64,000 nucleotides of DNA, from NCBI RefSeq assembly GCF_002564025.1, contig NZ_PDJH01000001.1, positions 1,550,001 through 1,614,000 on the forward strand. Direction: 5' to 3'. Made by a program: the position numbers and the translations under genes. This DNA comes from Flavimobilis soli (GTDB lineage Bacteria; Actinomycetota; Actinomycetes; Actinomycetales; Cellulomonadaceae). Shown here piece after piece: positions 61,779-64,000 of this stretch. A model generated the notes under the pieces. The model did no database searches, was not told where the DNA came from, and saw only the letters and a list, made by a program, of their open reading frames with translations. Each line of letters starts with the position of its first letter. Position 1 is the stretch's first letter.

Positions 61779-62876
61779 ATGGTCACCGTCACCGCCCCGA
61801 GCCTCACCGCATCGCAGGCCCGACCCACCGCCCAGGCCACCCCCCGCGAGGCGTTCTTCGCCGCAGGCGAGGCACACGCCGAGCTTCTCGACCCGCCAGA
61901 CACGACCTACCGCACCCTGTGGGAGGCCATGCGCCACGCCGCCGCCGGTGGCAAGGGCGCCCGCCCCCAGCTCGTCACCCGCACCTACCAGGCGCTCGGC
62001 GGCACCGACCTCGAGGTCGCCGCGCACGTCGGCGACGCGGTCGAGCTGCTGCACGGCGCGTTCGTCATGCACGACGACGTGATCGACCACGACACGATCC
62101 GTCGCGGCCGCCTCAACGTCAGCGGGATGTTCGCCCGCCGCGCCCGCGCCGCCGGCGCGTCCCCCCAGGCCGCTGCGACCTTCGGCGACGCCGCCGGGAT
62201 CCTCGCCGGCGACCTCGCGATCAGCGGCGCCATCACCGCCGTCGCCCGCACCAAGGCTCCCCCGCACGTGATCACCGCGCTCCTCGACCTCTTCGAGGAG
62301 GCCATCCGCACGACCGCCGCAGGCGAGCTCGAGGACGTCGAGCTCAGCCTCGGCATCCTCGAGCCGACGCTCGAGCAGGTCCTCAAGATGGAGGAGCGCA
62401 AGACCGCGGTCTACTCGTTCGTGCTCCCCCTCCAGGCCGCCGCGACCCTCGTCGACTCCGAGCGCGCGACCACCGTGCTGCCGATCCTCGACCTGCTCGG
62501 CCGCCACCTCGGCCTCGCCTTCCAGCTGCAGGACGACGTGCTCGGCACGTTCGGCGACCCGGCGCACACCGGCAAGTCCAACCTCACCGACCTGCGCGAG
62601 GGCAAGCACACGCCGATCATCGCGCACGCCCGCACGACCGGCGCCTGGGAGAGCATCGCGCCGTTCCACGGCGCCGCCGACCTCGACGAGCAGGGGGCCG
62701 CGATCGCGCGCAGCGCCCTCGAGGCGTGCGGCTCGCGCGCGTTCGTCGAGGCGCTCGCGTTCGACCACATGGCCGCCGCCCGCGCCCTCGCGCGTGCCGC
62801 GTGCCTGCCCCACGACCTCGTCGAGTGGATCGGCGCCCTCCCCTCGCGGGCGGCCCGGCAGTCGCGCGCCGCATGA
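61779..62876 (+). CDS. crtE: Geranylgeranyl diphosphate synthase (polyprenyl synthetase)
   Basis: 365-residue trans-prenyltransferase that joins isopentenyl diphosphate units. GGKGARPQLV, the first aspartate-rich motif in FVMHDDVIDHD (D99, D100, D103), and the second, LQDDVLGTFGDP, are present; the sequence KSNLTDLREGKHTPII follows. Position before crtB suggests the C20 product GGPP. ATG at 61779 follows AGGAG by 8 nt. Its stop overlaps the start of crtB (ATGA). The precursor would feed C40 carotenoids, as squalene-type genes are absent. Confidence 0.93.
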   Translation: MVTVTAPSLTASQARPTAQATPREAFFAAGEAHAELLDPPDTTYRTLWEAMRHAAAGGKGARPQLVTRTYQALGGTDLEVAAHVGDAVELLHGAFVMHDDVIDHDTIRRGRLNVSGMFARRARAAGASPQAAATFGDAAGILAGDLAISGAITAVARTKAPPHVITALLDLFEEAIRTTAAGELEDVELSLGILEPTLEQVLKMEERKTAVYSFVLPLQAAATLVDSERATTVLPILDLLGRHLGLAFQLQDDVLGTFGDPAHTGKSNLTDLREGKHTPIIAHARTTGAWESIAPFHGAADLDEQGAAIARSALEACGSRAFVEALAFDHMAAARALARAACLPHDLVEWIGALPSRAARQSRAA

Positions 62877-63769
62877 CCGCCGCAGACAGAGCCCGGTACG
62901 ACGACGCCGCCCTGCGGGCGAGCGCAACCATCATCGACGCCTACTCGACGAGCTTCGGGCGAGCCGCCCGCATGCTCGCCGAGCCCGTGCGCACGCAGGT
63001 GCGCAGCATCTACGGCCTCGTGCGCCTCGCCGACGAGATCGTCGACGGCGCGTTCGACGGCACGACAGTCGAGGACCGCCGGGAGCTGCTCGACGACCTC
63101 GAGGCCGAGGCGTCCCGCGCCGTCGAGCGCGGCTACTCCACGAACCTCACCGTGCACGCCTTCGCCCTGACCGCGCGCGCCGCCGGCATCGACGCCGAGC
63201 TCACGCAGCCGTTCTTCGAGTCGATGCGCACCGACCTCGCGCGCACCGAGCACGACGCGTCGTCGCTCGGCGCGTACGTGCACGGCTCCGCCGAGGTCGT
63301 CGGGCTCATGTGCCTGCGCGTGTTCCTCCTCGACACTCCTGGCGACGCCGCCGACCGCCAGGCCCGCTACGAGCACCTCGCCCCCGGCGCGGTCGCGCTC
63401 GGCGCCGCGTTCCAGAAGGTCAACTTCCTGCGCGACCTCGCCGCCGACCGTGCCGAGCTCGGACGCAACTACCTCCAGGTCGCTCCGACGCGCCTGACCG
63501 ACGCCGAGCGCGACCGCATCCTCGACGACATCGACGCCGACCTCGCGCTCGCCCGCCAGACGATCGGCGAGCTGCCGCGCTCGTGCCGTCGGGGCGTCCT
63601 CGCCGCGCACGCGCTCTTCGCCGCCCTGTCCCACCAGCTCCGCCGCACCCCCGCCGCGACGATCGCCGCGCGCCGCGTGCGCGTGCCCACCCGCACCAAG
63701 GTCGCCGTGCTCGCCCGCGTCGCCCTCGTCGACGCCCGCCTCGGCCGTACCCGGGAGGTGACACCGTGA
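62873..63769 (+). CDS. crtB: Phytoene synthase
   Basis: 298 residues. Joins two GGPP to phytoene. YSTSFGRAARMLAEPVRTQVRSIYGLVRLADEIVDG carries the first Asp-rich motif DEIVD, and FQKVNFLRDLAADRAELGRNYL the second (RDLxxDxxxxGR). ATG overlaps crtE by 4 bp; the stop overlaps the crtI GTG by 4 bp, so the three genes are translationally coupled. Confidence 0.95.
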   Translation: MTAADRARYDDAALRASATIIDAYSTSFGRAARMLAEPVRTQVRSIYGLVRLADEIVDGAFDGTTVEDRRELLDDLEAEASRAVERGYSTNLTVHAFALTARAAGIDAELTQPFFESMRTDLARTEHDASSLGAYVHGSAEVVGLMCLRVFLLDTPGDAADRQARYEHLAPGAVALGAAFQKVNFLRDLAADRAELGRNYLQVAPTRLTDAERDRILDDIDADLALARQTIGELPRSCRRGVLAAHALFAALSHQLRRTPAATIAARRVRVPTRTKVAVLARVALVDARLGRTREVTP

Positions 63770-64000
63770 CCCGCAGCCGCGTCGTCGTCGTCGGCGCCGG
63801 CATCGCCGGACTCGCCACCGCCGCGCTCCTCGCGCGCGACGGGCACGACGTCGAGGTGATCGAGCGTCGCGACAGCGTCGGCGGGCGCTGCGGCGTCTGG
63901 GAGTCTGACGGCTTCGTGTTCGACACGGGCCCGTCCTGGTACCTCATGCCCGAGGTGTTCGACCACTTCTTCGAGCTCATGGGCACGTCCGCCGCGCACG
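63766..64000 (+). CDS. crtI: Phytoene desaturase, N-terminal part
   Basis: First 78 residues of the FAD-dependent desaturase that turns phytoene into lycopene. FAD-binding Rossmann start VVVVGAGIAGLATAALLARDGHDVEVIERRDSVGGRCG, here spanning about 5-43, then FVFDTGPSWYLMPEVFDHFFELMG, all typical of CrtI. GTG start overlaps the crtB stop. The rest lies beyond the window, so later genes of the pathway (cyclase, elongase, ketolase) are not seen. Confidence 0.95.
   Translation, partial: MTRSRVVVVGAGIAGLATAALLARDGHDVEVIERRDSVGGRCGVWESDGFVFDTGPSWYLMPEVFDHFFELMGTSAAH

Overview
The window is high-GC DNA from an actinobacterium. The genome is densely packed, GTG starts are frequent, many genes have TANNNT boxes only 6-7 nt ahead of the start codon (leaderless pattern), and families typical of Actinomycetota are present (DUF5926, a Cvn-type conservon, actinobacterial DksA-like and PadR proteins). 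The sugar loci, the chemoreceptor and the crtEBI carotenoid operon suggest a motile, pigmented, plant-polymer-using member of the Micrococcales (Cellulomonas/Sanguibacter-like). This placement is inference. No phage, insertion sequence, CRISPR array or replication origin was seen.

1-9.8 kb: a TetR-controlled RND efflux permease (cut by the window start) with a perfect 36-bp operator, threonine aldolase, PnuC, an AspT/YidE-type transporter, a methyl-accepting chemotaxis protein, and a three-gene operon of a DJ-1/PfpI protein, a Rho-N-like small protein and DNA topoisomerase IB. 9.8-10.5 kb: a lone PadR regulator with an operator over its own promoter.

10.6-21.8 kb: a carbohydrate locus built round one LacI repressor. 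It holds a secreted 1547-residue GH30 enzyme resembling endo/exo-beta-1,6-galactanases, a complete ABC sugar importer and an intracellular GH35 beta-galactosidase. The same 14-bp operator stands before the GH30 gene and the importer, and a weaker copy stands before the binding protein. The likely pathway is: cut beta-1,6-galactan side chains of arabinogalactan outside, import the oligomers, hydrolyse them inside.

21.8-34.7 kb: metabolic and stress genes. These are a 5'-shortened DUF6328 gene, a haem-oxygenase-like diiron protein coupled to a CDGSH iron-sulfur protein, a zinc alcohol dehydrogenase overlapping an SDR with an unexplained C-terminal extension, DUF2231, SulP, a PEP-mutase-like/DksA-like pair, and a CopC-PCuAC-DyP copper/haem-peroxidase operon. 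34.8-37.5 kb: ten perfect copies of a heptamer, three tRNA genes (Arg-ACG, Ser-GCT, Ser-TGA), a ThrE-type exporter and an orphan PIN protein.

37.5-43.5 kb: a four-gene conservon (sensor kinase, roadblock, DUF742, GTPase) whose kinase has a very long repeat-rich tail. 43.7-51.7 kb: quinone oxidoreductase, an alpha-glucoside-type ABC importer under a second LacI, and serS-HAD-lacI in one likely operon. 51.7-58.7 kb: diacylglycerol-kinase-like protein, an alkaline-phosphatase-like/polytopic membrane protein, GT2 glycosyltransferase, DUF5926 and phosphoglucomutase. 58.7-64 kb: LysG/LysE lysine or arginine export, an MFS transporter, and crtE-crtB-crtI (cut by the window end) behind a palindromic regulatory site.
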